This document shows positions 10,075 to 18,188 of a stretch of DNA of 38,232 nt, piece by piece. The DNA lies in assembly GCA_005881215.1 (NCBI GenBank), contig VBDZ01000005.1, forward strand, positions 1 through 38,232, given 5' to 3'. Position numbers and translations under genes: made by a program. Numbering within the stretch: position 1 is the first letter of the stretch; each line of letters opens with the position of its first letter. The stretch comes from Chloroflexota bacterium. Its GTDB lineage: Bacteria; Chloroflexota; Dormibacteria; CF-121. Under the pieces are notes generated by a model. It did not search any database. It was not told the origin of the DNA and worked only from the letters and a program-made list of their open reading frames with translations.

Positions 10075-10944
10075 ATGCTGACGGTCGTATTAGGCGTCGT
10101 TCGATTGGCCGCAACCCCGGCGGCTACGCCAGATGTTGATCATCTCCTCGGGCAGAGCTACCTGCCCACTCGCGATGACCTGCTGAAGTTCGCCGTCGCC
10201 GTTCTCATCGTCATCGTCTTCTACCTCGCGGCCCGGCTGACTCGGTCGCTGGCGCGTAAGGAGCTCGTCAGGGTCAAGGCCGATCCGCAGGTCATCCTGC
10301 TCGTCAGCCGCATCACATTCCTCGCCGGCCTCCTCATCGGCTTCATCGCCGGCTTCACCGTGCTCTTCGGTAGTCCGGCGCTGGTGTTCGGCGGCTTCGG
10401 TTTCCTGGCGCTGGCCCTCAGCCTGGCTTTTCAGGACATCCTGAAGAACTTCATCGCCGGCATCTTCATGTTGCTGGAGCGGCCGTTTCGCCTCGGTGAT
10501 GAGATCACCGTGGACAACCACACCGGCATCGTCGAAAACATCGAGATGCGGGCGACAACGCTGCGAACGAGCGACGGCGAGCAGGTGATCACACCCAACT
10601 CGCTCGTCTACACCGGGACGATCATCAACCGCACCAGGTATCCGACGCGGCTGTTTACGCTGACGGCCAAAGTGCCGGCGGGCGCCGCGCTGGATGGCCT
10701 GGCCGAACGACTGGAGGAGCAGCTCAAAAGCCGACCCGATATCGTCAAAGACCCGCCGCCACATGTCAGCCTGCAACCGAGTCTCGATGGTGGGCTAACG
10801 CTTGAAGTCCGTTACTGGCTCGACTACCGCCGCAACGACCCGCTGGTGGTCCAGGCGTCCGTTGGGCGCCAGATCTATCAGGCGATCCAGTCGCCGACCG
10901 AGCCAACGTCGACAGGTCCCCCGAGGAAGGCGGCCGGGACCTAG
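10075..10944 (+). CDS. MscS family mechanosensitive ion channel
   Basis: VFGGFGFLALALSLAFQDILKNFIAGIFMLLERPFRLGDEITVDNHTGIVENIEMRATTLRTSDGEQVITPNS; ATG 10075 preferred because the 10066 ATG lies inside the -10 box. Confidence 0.93.
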   Translation: MLTVVLGVVRLAATPAATPDVDHLLGQSYLPTRDDLLKFAVAVLIVIVFYLAARLTRSLARKELVRVKADPQVILLVSRITFLAGLLIGFIAGFTVLFGSPALVFGGFGFLALALSLAFQDILKNFIAGIFMLLERPFRLGDEITVDNHTGIVENIEMRATTLRTSDGEQVITPNSLVYTGTIINRTRYPTRLFTLTAKVPAGAALDGLAERLEEQLKSRPDIVKDPPPHVSLQPSLDGGLTLEVRYWLDYRRNDPLVVQASVGRQIYQAIQSPTEPTSTGPPRKAAGT

Positions 10945-10956
10945 ACGGCTCGGCTG

Positions 10957-12258
10957 ATGCGAGCCCGAGCACCCTTCCGCCGAGCGCTGTCTGGCTTTGC
11001 ATCGCTCAGTCCCGCTGCTCGACAGTTCCTCGCCTTCTCCCTGCTGATCTCGATCGCCTCCGGCATCTTCAACCTCGTTTTCAACCTCTACATGAGCGCC
11101 CTCGGTTTTTCCAATGCGGTCATCGGCATCTTCAATTCGCTCCCCGCACTCGCGTTGCTTGGCGTCGGCCTACCCTTTGCGGCCCTGGCGGACCGGATCG
11201 GCTATCGCGTGTTCCTGATCGGCAGCGGGGCGCTGGCGGTGGTGGCCTCGCTGATCCTGGCCCTTGCGGGCGTGCGCCTCCTCGCCGTGCTGGCAGCCGG
11301 CAGCTTCGCCCTGGCACTGACCATCCTGGAGGTACTCGGGGCACCGGTGCTGGCCCAGGTCACCCGGGAGGCGGAGCGGGTCGCCCTCTTTGCGGTCAAC
11401 CAGTCGCTGGCGTGGATCGCCACGCTGCTTGGCGATCTGCTGGGTGGAGCGATTCCCGAAGCCGCGGCGCGAGTGGCGCACTCGTCCAGTGCTTCGGCTG
11501 GCTCGATTCGATCGGCCTTCGTGGCGATGACGCTGCTGACGGTCGCCAGCATGCCGTTTCTGGTGCGCCTGGCCGGCGCGGCCGGGCTGAAGCCCACCAG
11601 AGTGTTTCCGGTTCGCGATCTGTTGAGAGTGGACACGGTCCGCTTCGCGCGCTTCCTGCTGCCTGGCCTGATCCTCGGGATCGGCGCGGGCATGTACCTG
11701 AACTTCATCCAGCTCTATCTGTTACAGCGTTTTGGCCTGACTCCCGGACCCATTGGCGCCATTTTCGCCGTCGGGGCGGCGGCGACCGCGTTGACCACGC
11801 TGGGGGCGCCCAGAATCTCGCGTCGGCTCGGCGTGGCCCGCACCATCGGCCTGCTTCAAGTCGCGGGCTCGCCGCTGGTTCTCGCCCTCGCGTTCCTGAC
11901 GGTTCTGCCGATTGCGGTGCTGATCCTCTACGTGCGGCAGATCGCGCTCAACCTCCAGGCGCCGCTTGGCCAGGTCTTCGGCATGGAATATGTGGAGCCC
12001 GGTCAGCGGGCGCGACTGGCGACCGCGCAGACGGTGGTTGTGGGCATCGGGCTGGGTGGGATCGGCCCCCTGGTCAGCGGCTTTCTCCAGGTGCGCGGTG
12101 GCTACCAGCTGGCCTTCTCGGTGAGTGCCGTCTTCTACCTGCTTGCCGGCCTGACGTTTCTCTTGCTCTTCGGCCGGGTGCGCCTTTCCTCCGAGAGCGG
12201 CCCGCCGGCCGGCATCCCCGGCAGCGCCTCGAGGGATTCGATCGGCGAGTCCCTATAG
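10957..12258 (+). CDS. MFS transporter
   Basis: 12-TM pattern, GVGLPFAALADRIGYRVFLIGSGAL. Confidence 0.88.
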   Translation: MRARAPFRRALSGFASLSPAARQFLAFSLLISIASGIFNLVFNLYMSALGFSNAVIGIFNSLPALALLGVGLPFAALADRIGYRVFLIGSGALAVVASLILALAGVRLLAVLAAGSFALALTILEVLGAPVLAQVTREAERVALFAVNQSLAWIATLLGDLLGGAIPEAAARVAHSSSASAGSIRSAFVAMTLLTVASMPFLVRLAGAAGLKPTRVFPVRDLLRVDTVRFARFLLPGLILGIGAGMYLNFIQLYLLQRFGLTPGPIGAIFAVGAAATALTTLGAPRISRRLGVARTIGLLQVAGSPLVLALAFLTVLPIAVLILYVRQIALNLQAPLGQVFGMEYVEPGQRARLATAQTVVVGIGLGGIGPLVSGFLQVRGGYQLAFSVSAVFYLLAGLTFLLLFGRVRLSSESGPPAGIPGSASRDSIGESL

Positions 12259-12259
12259 T
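12254..12259 (+). promoter_or_regulatory. -10 box TATAGT, 6 nt before ATG 12266 (leaderless rarA), overlapping MFS stop codon
   Basis: TATAGT-caggtg-ATG. Confidence 0.6.
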
Positions 12260-12265
12260 CAGGTG

Positions 12266-13615
12266 ATGGCGCAGGAGACGCTGTTTCCAGCTCCGGAAGA
12301 GGCGGCCGCCGCGAGGGACCAGCCGCTGGCGGCGCGGATGCGTCCGCGCAGTTTGGATGAGTTCGTCGGTCAGGAGCATCTGGTTGGACCCGAGCACGAG
12401 CTGCGTCGCGCCATCGAGGAAGATCGCGTCGGGTCGATGATCCTCTGGGGTCCGCCCGGCAGCGGCAAAACGACGCTGGCCCGGCTGATTGCCCGCGTCA
12501 CCTCGTCGCACTTTGTCCCGCTGAGCGCGGTCAGCGCCGGAGTGGCGGACCTGCGGCGAAACATCGAGGAGGCGCGACTGCGTCGAGCACAGTCGGGGAA
12601 GCGAACCATTCTGTTCATCGACGAGATCCATCGCTTCAACAAGGGTCAGCAGGATGCCGTGCTGCCCTTCGTGGAGGAAGGGGTCATCACCCTGATCGGC
12701 GCGACTACCGAAAACCCATCGTTCGAAGTGAACGCCGCGCTGCTGTCGCGGACCCGGGTGTTCGTCCTTGGCGCCCTGGACGACGTGCAGGTCGGCGAGA
12801 TCATCGATCGGGCCGCCACCAATCCAGAACGCGGGCTCGGGGCGCGGCATGTCGATCTGGACGCGGAAGCGAGGAAAGCGCTGATCCGCCTGGCCAACGG
12901 CGATGCCCGGGTGGCGCTGAATGGCCTGGAGGCAGCCGCCGCGCTGGCCAAGCCGAGGCAAGGGCGGCGACCGGTCACGGCCGCACTGGTGGAAGAGGCC
13001 GTGCAGCGGCGCAATCTCCTCTACGACCGCGCCGGCGAGGAGCACTACAACATCATTTCGGCGCTACACAAGAGTCTGCGCGACAGCGACCCCGACGCCT
13101 CGCTCTACTGGCTGGGCCGGATGCTGGAGGCTGGCGAAGACCCGCTCTACGTCGCGCGGCGGCTGATTCGCTTCGCCTCGGAGGACATCGGGCTGGCCGA
13201 CCCGCAGGCGCTCACCCAGGCAGTTGCCGCCCAGCAGGCTGCCCATTTCATCGGTATGCCCGAGGCCAACCTGGCGCTGGCGCAGGCGGTGGTGTACCTC
13301 GCCACCGCGCCCAAGAGCAATGCGCTGTACGCCGCCTACACCAACGTGCAGGAGGACGTCGAACGGACGCGAGCCGACCCGGTGCCGCTCCATCTTCGCA
13401 ACGCCCCGACTCCCCTGATGCGCAAGCTTGGCTACGGCAAGGGCTACCGGTATGCGCACGACTACGAGGAGGCACAGGTGGAGCAGCAGCACCTGCCCGA
13501 CGCCATCAAGGACCGGACCTATTACCATCCGTCGGACCGGGGCTACGAGAAGATGGTCAAGGAGCGGCTCGACGCCTTCGAGGCGGCCCGCCGCGGGCGC
13601 CCGAAGACCGGCTAA
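12266..13615 (+). CDS. rarA: replication-associated recombination protein RarA/MgsA (AAA ATPase)
   Basis: LAARMRPRSLDEFVGQEHL, GPPGSGKTTLA, FIDEIHRFNKGQQDAVLPFVE, DPDASLYWLGRMLEAGEDPLYVARRLIRFASEDIG. Confidence 0.95.
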   Translation: MAQETLFPAPEEAAAARDQPLAARMRPRSLDEFVGQEHLVGPEHELRRAIEEDRVGSMILWGPPGSGKTTLARLIARVTSSHFVPLSAVSAGVADLRRNIEEARLRRAQSGKRTILFIDEIHRFNKGQQDAVLPFVEEGVITLIGATTENPSFEVNAALLSRTRVFVLGALDDVQVGEIIDRAATNPERGLGARHVDLDAEARKALIRLANGDARVALNGLEAAAALAKPRQGRRPVTAALVEEAVQRRNLLYDRAGEEHYNIISALHKSLRDSDPDASLYWLGRMLEAGEDPLYVARRLIRFASEDIGLADPQALTQAVAAQQAAHFIGMPEANLALAQAVVYLATAPKSNALYAAYTNVQEDVERTRADPVPLHLRNAPTPLMRKLGYGKGYRYAHDYEEAQVEQQHLPDAIKDRTYYHPSDRGYEKMVKERLDAFEAARRGRPKTG

Positions 13616-14076
13616 GTCGTCAGCGCCTCCACGTGGGGGCGTAGCGCCGCATAGCCATTCGCCATCACCCGCTCGTGGTTCCGCGCCAGCGCGCCTTTCG
13701 CCAGGGGTGCCACCAGGTTGAGGATCGGGTTGGTGGTGGCGACGTCCCAGTAATAGACGGCGGAGGTCACTGCTTCAACTTCCGTGAATGCCCACTTACC
13801 CGTACCGACGAGATCTCCGGTCGACCGTAGCAGAATGTGCCGGTATTCCTCGGCTTCGACCACCTCGAGGGCGTACCTGAGGCTGTACGGAAGGGAGCCG
13901 CGCACCTCGCATTCGATGACGGAGCCGATCGATCGTCCGTCCCCTCGGGTGATCGTCACCCGGCGGAAATTCTTCCACCAGTCAGGGTAGCGCTGAATGT
14001 TCAGGACGACGTCCCAAACGCGTTGAACCGGCGACCTGAAGCGCCAATCCGTGACGAAGTGGTAGGTCTCGGGCAC
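13612..14076 (-). CDS. SRPBCC (START-like/polyketide cyclase) family protein
   Basis: DWRFRSPVQRVWDVVLNIQRYPDWWKNFRRV; -10 TAGAAT 7 nt before GTG. Confidence 0.8.
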   Translation of the reverse strand: MPETYHFVTDWRFRSPVQRVWDVVLNIQRYPDWWKNFRRVTITRGDGRSIGSVIECEVRGSLPYSLRYALEVVEAEEYRHILLRSTGDLVGTGKWAFTEVEAVTSAVYYWDVATTNPILNLVAPLAKGALARNHERVMANGYAALRPHVEALTT

Positions 14077-14083
14077 GTGGCCG

Positions 14084-14089
14084 ATTCTA
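14084..14089 (-). promoter_or_regulatory. -10 box TAGAAT, 7 nt before GTG 14076
   Basis: TAGAAT-cggccac-GTG. Confidence 0.6.
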
Positions 14090-14109
14090 TGCCGTCGAAA
14101 ATCGAGCCG

Positions 14110-14140
14110 GGGTAGCCCCGCCCGGCTGGCGAGGCTACCC
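14110..14140 (-). terminator. possible terminator hairpin after the substrate-binding protein gene
   Basis: Perfect 8-bp inverted repeat GGGTAGCC...GGCTACCC; only a weak T-run (ATTTT) downstream on the minus strand. Confidence 0.4.
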
Positions 14141-14158
14141 GACTCCGAGGCTCAGCGG

Positions 14159-15073
14159 CTAAAAGCCGTGATCCTTTACCCAGGTAGCGGCAAGATCGGT
14201 GGGATCCTGCTTGTCGACGTCGGCGCTCTTGTTGAGCGCGGTCAGGTCTTTGGTGTTGAGCTTCGCGTCGATGCTGTTCAACAGCGACGTCACCTCGGTG
14301 TTGGCAACGCTACTCCGGATCAGGGGCACGATGTTGTCCGCCTGCTGCAGATGCTTATCGTCATCGAGCACGACCAGGTCGTTGGCCGAGATGCCACCGT
14401 CGCTGGAGAACACCAGGCCAATGTTGATGGCGCCGCTCTTAAATGCCGCGTAGGTCAACGGGCCGCCGGCGTCGAGCGACTTGAATGCCTTGAAGTGCAG
14501 CCCGTAGGTTTGCGCAAGGCCGGGCTGGCAGAACGGCCGCGTCGGACATTCCGGCGGTCCGCCCAGCGTCCAATTGCTTGCCACCGACGACACGTCGGAG
14601 AGCTTGGTCAGATGGTTTTGGTCGGCCTCGGCCTTCGTGACCGCAAAGGCATTCTGGTCGACTGCCGGCGAGGGGTCCAGCGCCTTGATGCCCTTGGAGT
14701 TGAGATGGGCGTTCAGCTTCTGAACATTGGCTTGGCCATCAGTGCCGGCATCCGGCGTGACGCCTTGTTTTCCTTCGACGAATGTCAGGTCGGTCGCCGC
14801 GTAGCCGGCGTAGAGGTCGATCTGGCCGCTTTCCAAGGCGGGCTCGACGATCTCGCGGTTACCGAGCTTGTCCTTGTAGTTGATGGTGTAGCCCTTGTTT
14901 TTGAGAGCGTCGCCGTAGATGTGGGCCAGGATAATGCTCTCCGAGAAGTTGAACGACGCGATCGTGATGGTCGCCTTCGTGCTGGCCGGTCCACCTGTGG
15001 ATCCGCACGCGGTCGTGATCAGCGCCAGGGCGACCATGCTGGCCCCCAGGACGTAGATTCGCTTCAAACGCAT
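14159..15073 (-). CDS. osmoprotectant (glycine betaine/choline) ABC transporter substrate-binding lipoprotein
   Basis: Lipobox ALITTAC; ITIASFNFSESIILAHIYGDALKNKGYTINYKDKLGNREIVEPALESGQIDLYAGYA; SD AGGGAGG upstream. Confidence 0.9.
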   Translation of the reverse strand: MRLKRIYVLGASMVALALITTACGSTGGPASTKATITIASFNFSESIILAHIYGDALKNKGYTINYKDKLGNREIVEPALESGQIDLYAGYAATDLTFVEGKQGVTPDAGTDGQANVQKLNAHLNSKGIKALDPSPAVDQNAFAVTKAEADQNHLTKLSDVSSVASNWTLGGPPECPTRPFCQPGLAQTYGLHFKAFKSLDAGGPLTYAAFKSGAINIGLVFSSDGGISANDLVVLDDDKHLQQADNIVPLIRSSVANTEVTSLLNSIDAKLNTKDLTALNKSADVDKQDPTDLAATWVKDHGF

Positions 15074-15107
15074 TTGCCTCGCACCTCCCTAGGTAATTAG
15101 TCGAAAA

Positions 15108-15824
15108 TTACGCCGCCGCCAGGTTCGTAGCAGTTTTTGAATCTGGATCACGGATGATTTTGGATGTCCGCAGGCCCGCAGGGGTGGCCAGCCGCTGCAA
15201 GCCGGCCAGGGAAAACTCCACGATCAGCGAGAGCAAGCCTACGAGGATGGCGCCCGCATACAGCATCGGATAGTTCTGCTGGCCGAGGCCATCGACGATG
15301 AAACGGCCGAGTCCGCCCCAGGCCACCAACGCCGCAAGCGTCGCGGTGGCGACGATGTTGACGGCCGACGTACGGAGACCCGCCATGATGAACGGCAGAG
15401 CAATCGGCAGCTCCACACGCCAGAGAACCATGCGGCCGCGCATGCCCATCCCGCGTGCGGCCTCCCGGACGTCGGCATCCACCTCGCGCATGCCGATATA
15501 GCTGTTGGTGACGATGGGTGGAATCCCCAGTGCTACCAGGGCAACGAATGCGGGCACGGCTCCAATGCCGACCAGCTCAACGGCGATCACGAGCAAGGCA
15601 AACGATGGGATGGCCCGGCCGACGTTCGAAATGTTGATGGCCAGGTTGCCCCCGCGGCCGAAGTGGCCCAGGACGACCCCAATCGGTAGCGCGATCGCGG
15701 CTGCCACCAACAGCGAGGCGCCCGACATTGCGACATGCTCGGTCAGCCGGTGGGGGATCCCGCCGTCGCCCTGCCAGTGGGCCCCGTCGAGGAACCAGCG
15801 GGCAACCTGGCCGATGAAGTTCAT
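15108..15824 (-). CDS. osmoprotectant ABC transporter permease
   Basis: BPD permease loop REAARGMGMRGRMVLWRVELPIALPFIMAGLRTSAVNIVATATLAALVAWGGLG; ATGA overlap with upstream permease. Confidence 0.92.
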   Translation of the reverse strand: MNFIGQVARWFLDGAHWQGDGGIPHRLTEHVAMSGASLLVAAAIALPIGVVLGHFGRGGNLAINISNVGRAIPSFALLVIAVELVGIGAVPAFVALVALGIPPIVTNSYIGMREVDADVREAARGMGMRGRMVLWRVELPIALPFIMAGLRTSAVNIVATATLAALVAWGGLGRFIVDGLGQQNYPMLYAGAILVGLLSLIVEFSLAGLQRLATPAGLRTSKIIRDPDSKTATNLAAA

Positions 15825-16504
15825 GCGACGGCTCGACTCCTCGCCCAGGGGGTAACGACCCGCTGGACACCGGCGAGGCTCACGTCGGCGACGATCGCCA
15901 GCGCGACCGAGAGCAGCGTGCCAATCACCAGCGGCGTCTTGAAATCGCGGATCAGGCCGTCGAGGATCAAGCTGCCCAGCCCACCCTCGCCAATCAGCGC
16001 TGTCACCGTCACCAGTCCGATGGTGGTCACGGTCGCGATCCGGATCCCGGCGATGATGGCCGGGACGGCAAGCGGAAAGTCCACCTGTACGAGTTGCTTA
16101 AGCGGCCGGTACCCCATCCCGACCGCCGCCTCGCGCACGTCCCCGGGAACGGAATCCAGGCCGATCACGATATTGCGAATCAAGATCAGCAGCGTGTAGC
16201 TCACCAGACCGATCTCGGCGGTGAGAATCGTGAGCCCGGTAAAGGGAATCAAGAACGAGAACAGCGCGAGGGAGGGAATCGTGTAGAGGATGCCCGTCAG
16301 CGAGAAGATGGGTCCTCGGAGCAGCCGCTCGCGCCACGCCAGCAACCCGAGTGGGACGGCGATCAGGACGCCGAGGCCGACAGCGATGATGGTCAGCTCG
16401 ATGTGCTGGCTGAGTGCGGCCCCGATGACGTCCAGATGGCGAGATACCCAGTCCCACCGGATCCAGGGGTCATCGGCGGCTCCCACAAACCCGGTGGCGA
16501 GCAT
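15821..16504 (-). CDS. osmoprotectant ABC transporter permease
   Basis: REAAVGMGYRPLKQLVQVDFPLAVPAIIAGIRIATVTTIGLVTVTALIGEGGLG; start at MLATGFV based on -10 TAGCAT 7 nt upstream. Confidence 0.9.
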   Translation of the reverse strand: MLATGFVGAADDPWIRWDWVSRHLDVIGAALSQHIELTIIAVGLGVLIAVPLGLLAWRERLLRGPIFSLTGILYTIPSLALFSFLIPFTGLTILTAEIGLVSYTLLILIRNIVIGLDSVPGDVREAAVGMGYRPLKQLVQVDFPLAVPAIIAGIRIATVTTIGLVTVTALIGEGGLGSLILDGLIRDFKTPLVIGTLLSVALAIVADVSLAGVQRVVTPWARSRAVA

Positions 16505-16511
16505 GGGCACG

Positions 16512-16517
16512 ATGCTA
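16512..16517 (-). promoter_or_regulatory. -10 box TAGCAT, 7 nt before ATG 16504
   Basis: TAGCAT-cgtgccc-ATG. Confidence 0.55.
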
Positions 16518-16559
16518 TCAGCCGCCTCGACGGCCCGCAATTTACAGTAGAACTTTCTA

Positions 16560-17675
16560 ATGATTCGCCTGGAACGGGTGACCAAGCACTACCCGGGCGG
16601 TCAGGCGGCCGTCCGCGAGCTCTCGATCGAGTTCCCAACCGGCCAGCTGACCATGCTGGTCGGTCCTTCCGGATGTGGCAAGACCACGACCCTGAAGATG
16701 ATCAACCGGCTGATCGAGCCCACCAGCGGCCGGATCTTTCACGACGACCAGGACGTGACCCATATCGACCCCATCGCGCTCCGGCTGCGGATGGGTTACG
16801 TCATTCAAAACGTTGGGCTCTTTCCCCACATGAACATCGCCGACAACGTCGGCACGGTGCCTCGCCTGCTGGGCTGGGACAAGAGCCGCACGCAGCAGCG
16901 CGTCACCGAGCTGCTCGAGCTCGTTGGCCTGGATCCGCGACAGTTCTCGCGGCGCTACCCGCACCAGCTGTCCGGCGGGCAGCGGCAGCGGGTGGGGGTG
17001 GCCCGCGCGCTCGGCGCCGACCCACCTGTCCTGCTCATGGACGAGCCGTTCGGCGCCATCGACCGGATCGCACGCGAGCGGCTCCAGAATGAGTTCCTTC
17101 GAATCCAGCGTGAGGTTCGCAAGACCGTGATCTTCGTCACCCATGACATCGACGAGGCGATCAAGCTCGGCGACCGGATCGCCATCATGAATCTGGGCCA
17201 GCTCGTCCAGTACGACACTCCGGCGGCGATCCTGGCCAGGCCGGCCACGGATCTCGTCATCGACCTGCTCGGCCCCGACCGCGGCTTGAAGCGGTTGTCG
17301 GTTACGCCTATCGACCTGGGGGCGCTGGAGCAGCCGCCCGTCGTCCACCTGGATGACGCTCTCGTCGAGGCCCGCCGGCAGCTCGACGGGCGCTGGCGGC
17401 GCGCCATCGTCCTCGATCGCGACGACCGGCCGGTCGCCGAACTCGATCGGGACCGGGCCGACGGCGACGGGCGCGCCGGTGACCGTGCCCAGCCGCTCGA
17501 TGCCACGATTTCGGCGGACCGGACGTTATACGATGCGTTCTCGCAAATGCTGATCCATCAGGCGATCTGGGTTGCGGTTGTGGACGGGTCCCGCTTTCGC
17601 GGCGTGCTCACCCCGGAATCGTTCGTGGCGGCGATCCAGCGCGTGCCGGCGGAAGTCGAGGGCGCACGCCGGTGA
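16560..17675 (+). CDS. osmoprotectant ABC transporter ATP-binding protein with degenerate C-terminal CBS-like region
   Basis: Walker A GPSGCGKTTTLKMIN, LSGGQRQRVGVARAL, LLMDEPFGAIDRIARERLQNEF; opposite strand to the permeases. Confidence 0.93.
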   Translation: MIRLERVTKHYPGGQAAVRELSIEFPTGQLTMLVGPSGCGKTTTLKMINRLIEPTSGRIFHDDQDVTHIDPIALRLRMGYVIQNVGLFPHMNIADNVGTVPRLLGWDKSRTQQRVTELLELVGLDPRQFSRRYPHQLSGGQRQRVGVARALGADPPVLLMDEPFGAIDRIARERLQNEFLRIQREVRKTVIFVTHDIDEAIKLGDRIAIMNLGQLVQYDTPAAILARPATDLVIDLLGPDRGLKRLSVTPIDLGALEQPPVVHLDDALVEARRQLDGRWRRAIVLDRDDRPVAELDRDRADGDGRAGDRAQPLDATISADRTLYDAFSQMLIHQAIWVAVVDGSRFRGVLTPESFVAAIQRVPAEVEGARR

Positions 17676-17953
17676 TCCTGAATCGGGGAAACCTGTTCTC
17701 GTTCCTGGTGACGGCCTTCGTCGGCGCGATCTTCCTGCTGATGGTCTTCGAAACCTGGGCGCTGTTCACCGGTAACAAGACGATCAGCGACTATTTCCGC
17801 GAGGCCGTGCACGCGTTTCCGGGTTGGGCGTTCGTCATCGCCGTCCTGGCGGGAATCACGCTCGGGCATTTTCTCTGGGGCCCGGCCACCGGCCGCCTGG
17901 CGCCAGCGCCCCGCCGGCTGAGTCAGCTGAGGAATCGAAACCCTGCAGCTTAA
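17672..17953 (+). CDS. small two-TM membrane protein (paralog A)
   Basis: 93 aa MILNRGNLFSFLVTAFVGAIFLLMVFETWALF...; GTGA overlap with ATPase stop; paralog immediately downstream. Confidence 0.75.
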   Translation: MILNRGNLFSFLVTAFVGAIFLLMVFETWALFTGNKTISDYFREAVHAFPGWAFVIAVLAGITLGHFLWGPATGRLAPAPRRLSQLRNRNPAA

Positions 17954-18155
17954 TCCCGGCGCGATTCTCTCTCTGCTGGTCACGATCTTTGTCGGCGTCC
18001 TCTTCATCGTGATGCTCAGCGAAACGATTGCGCTGGGCAAGGGCCGGGATCCGATGACCAACCTCATCCGATCCGTGATGCGCGCCTACCCTCGCTTCAG
18101 TTATGTCGTCGCGGTTGTGATCGGCATGCTCCTCGGCCACCTGTTCTGGCCGTAA
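17943..18155 (+). CDS. small two-TM membrane protein (paralog B), apparent CTG start
   Basis: 70 aa (M)QLNPGAILSLLVTIFVGVLFIVMLSETIALGKGRDPMTNLIRSVMRAYPRFSYVVAVVIGMLLGHLFWP; ungapped alignment to paralog A from residue 1; in-frame stop TGA at 17928; AGGA at 17930-17933. Confidence 0.75.
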   Translation: MQLNPGAILSLLVTIFVGVLFIVMLSETIALGKGRDPMTNLIRSVMRAYPRFSYVVAVVIGMLLGHLFWP

Positions 18156-18188
18156 GCTCCAAGACGGCCAGGCGTTGAACCGGAAACC

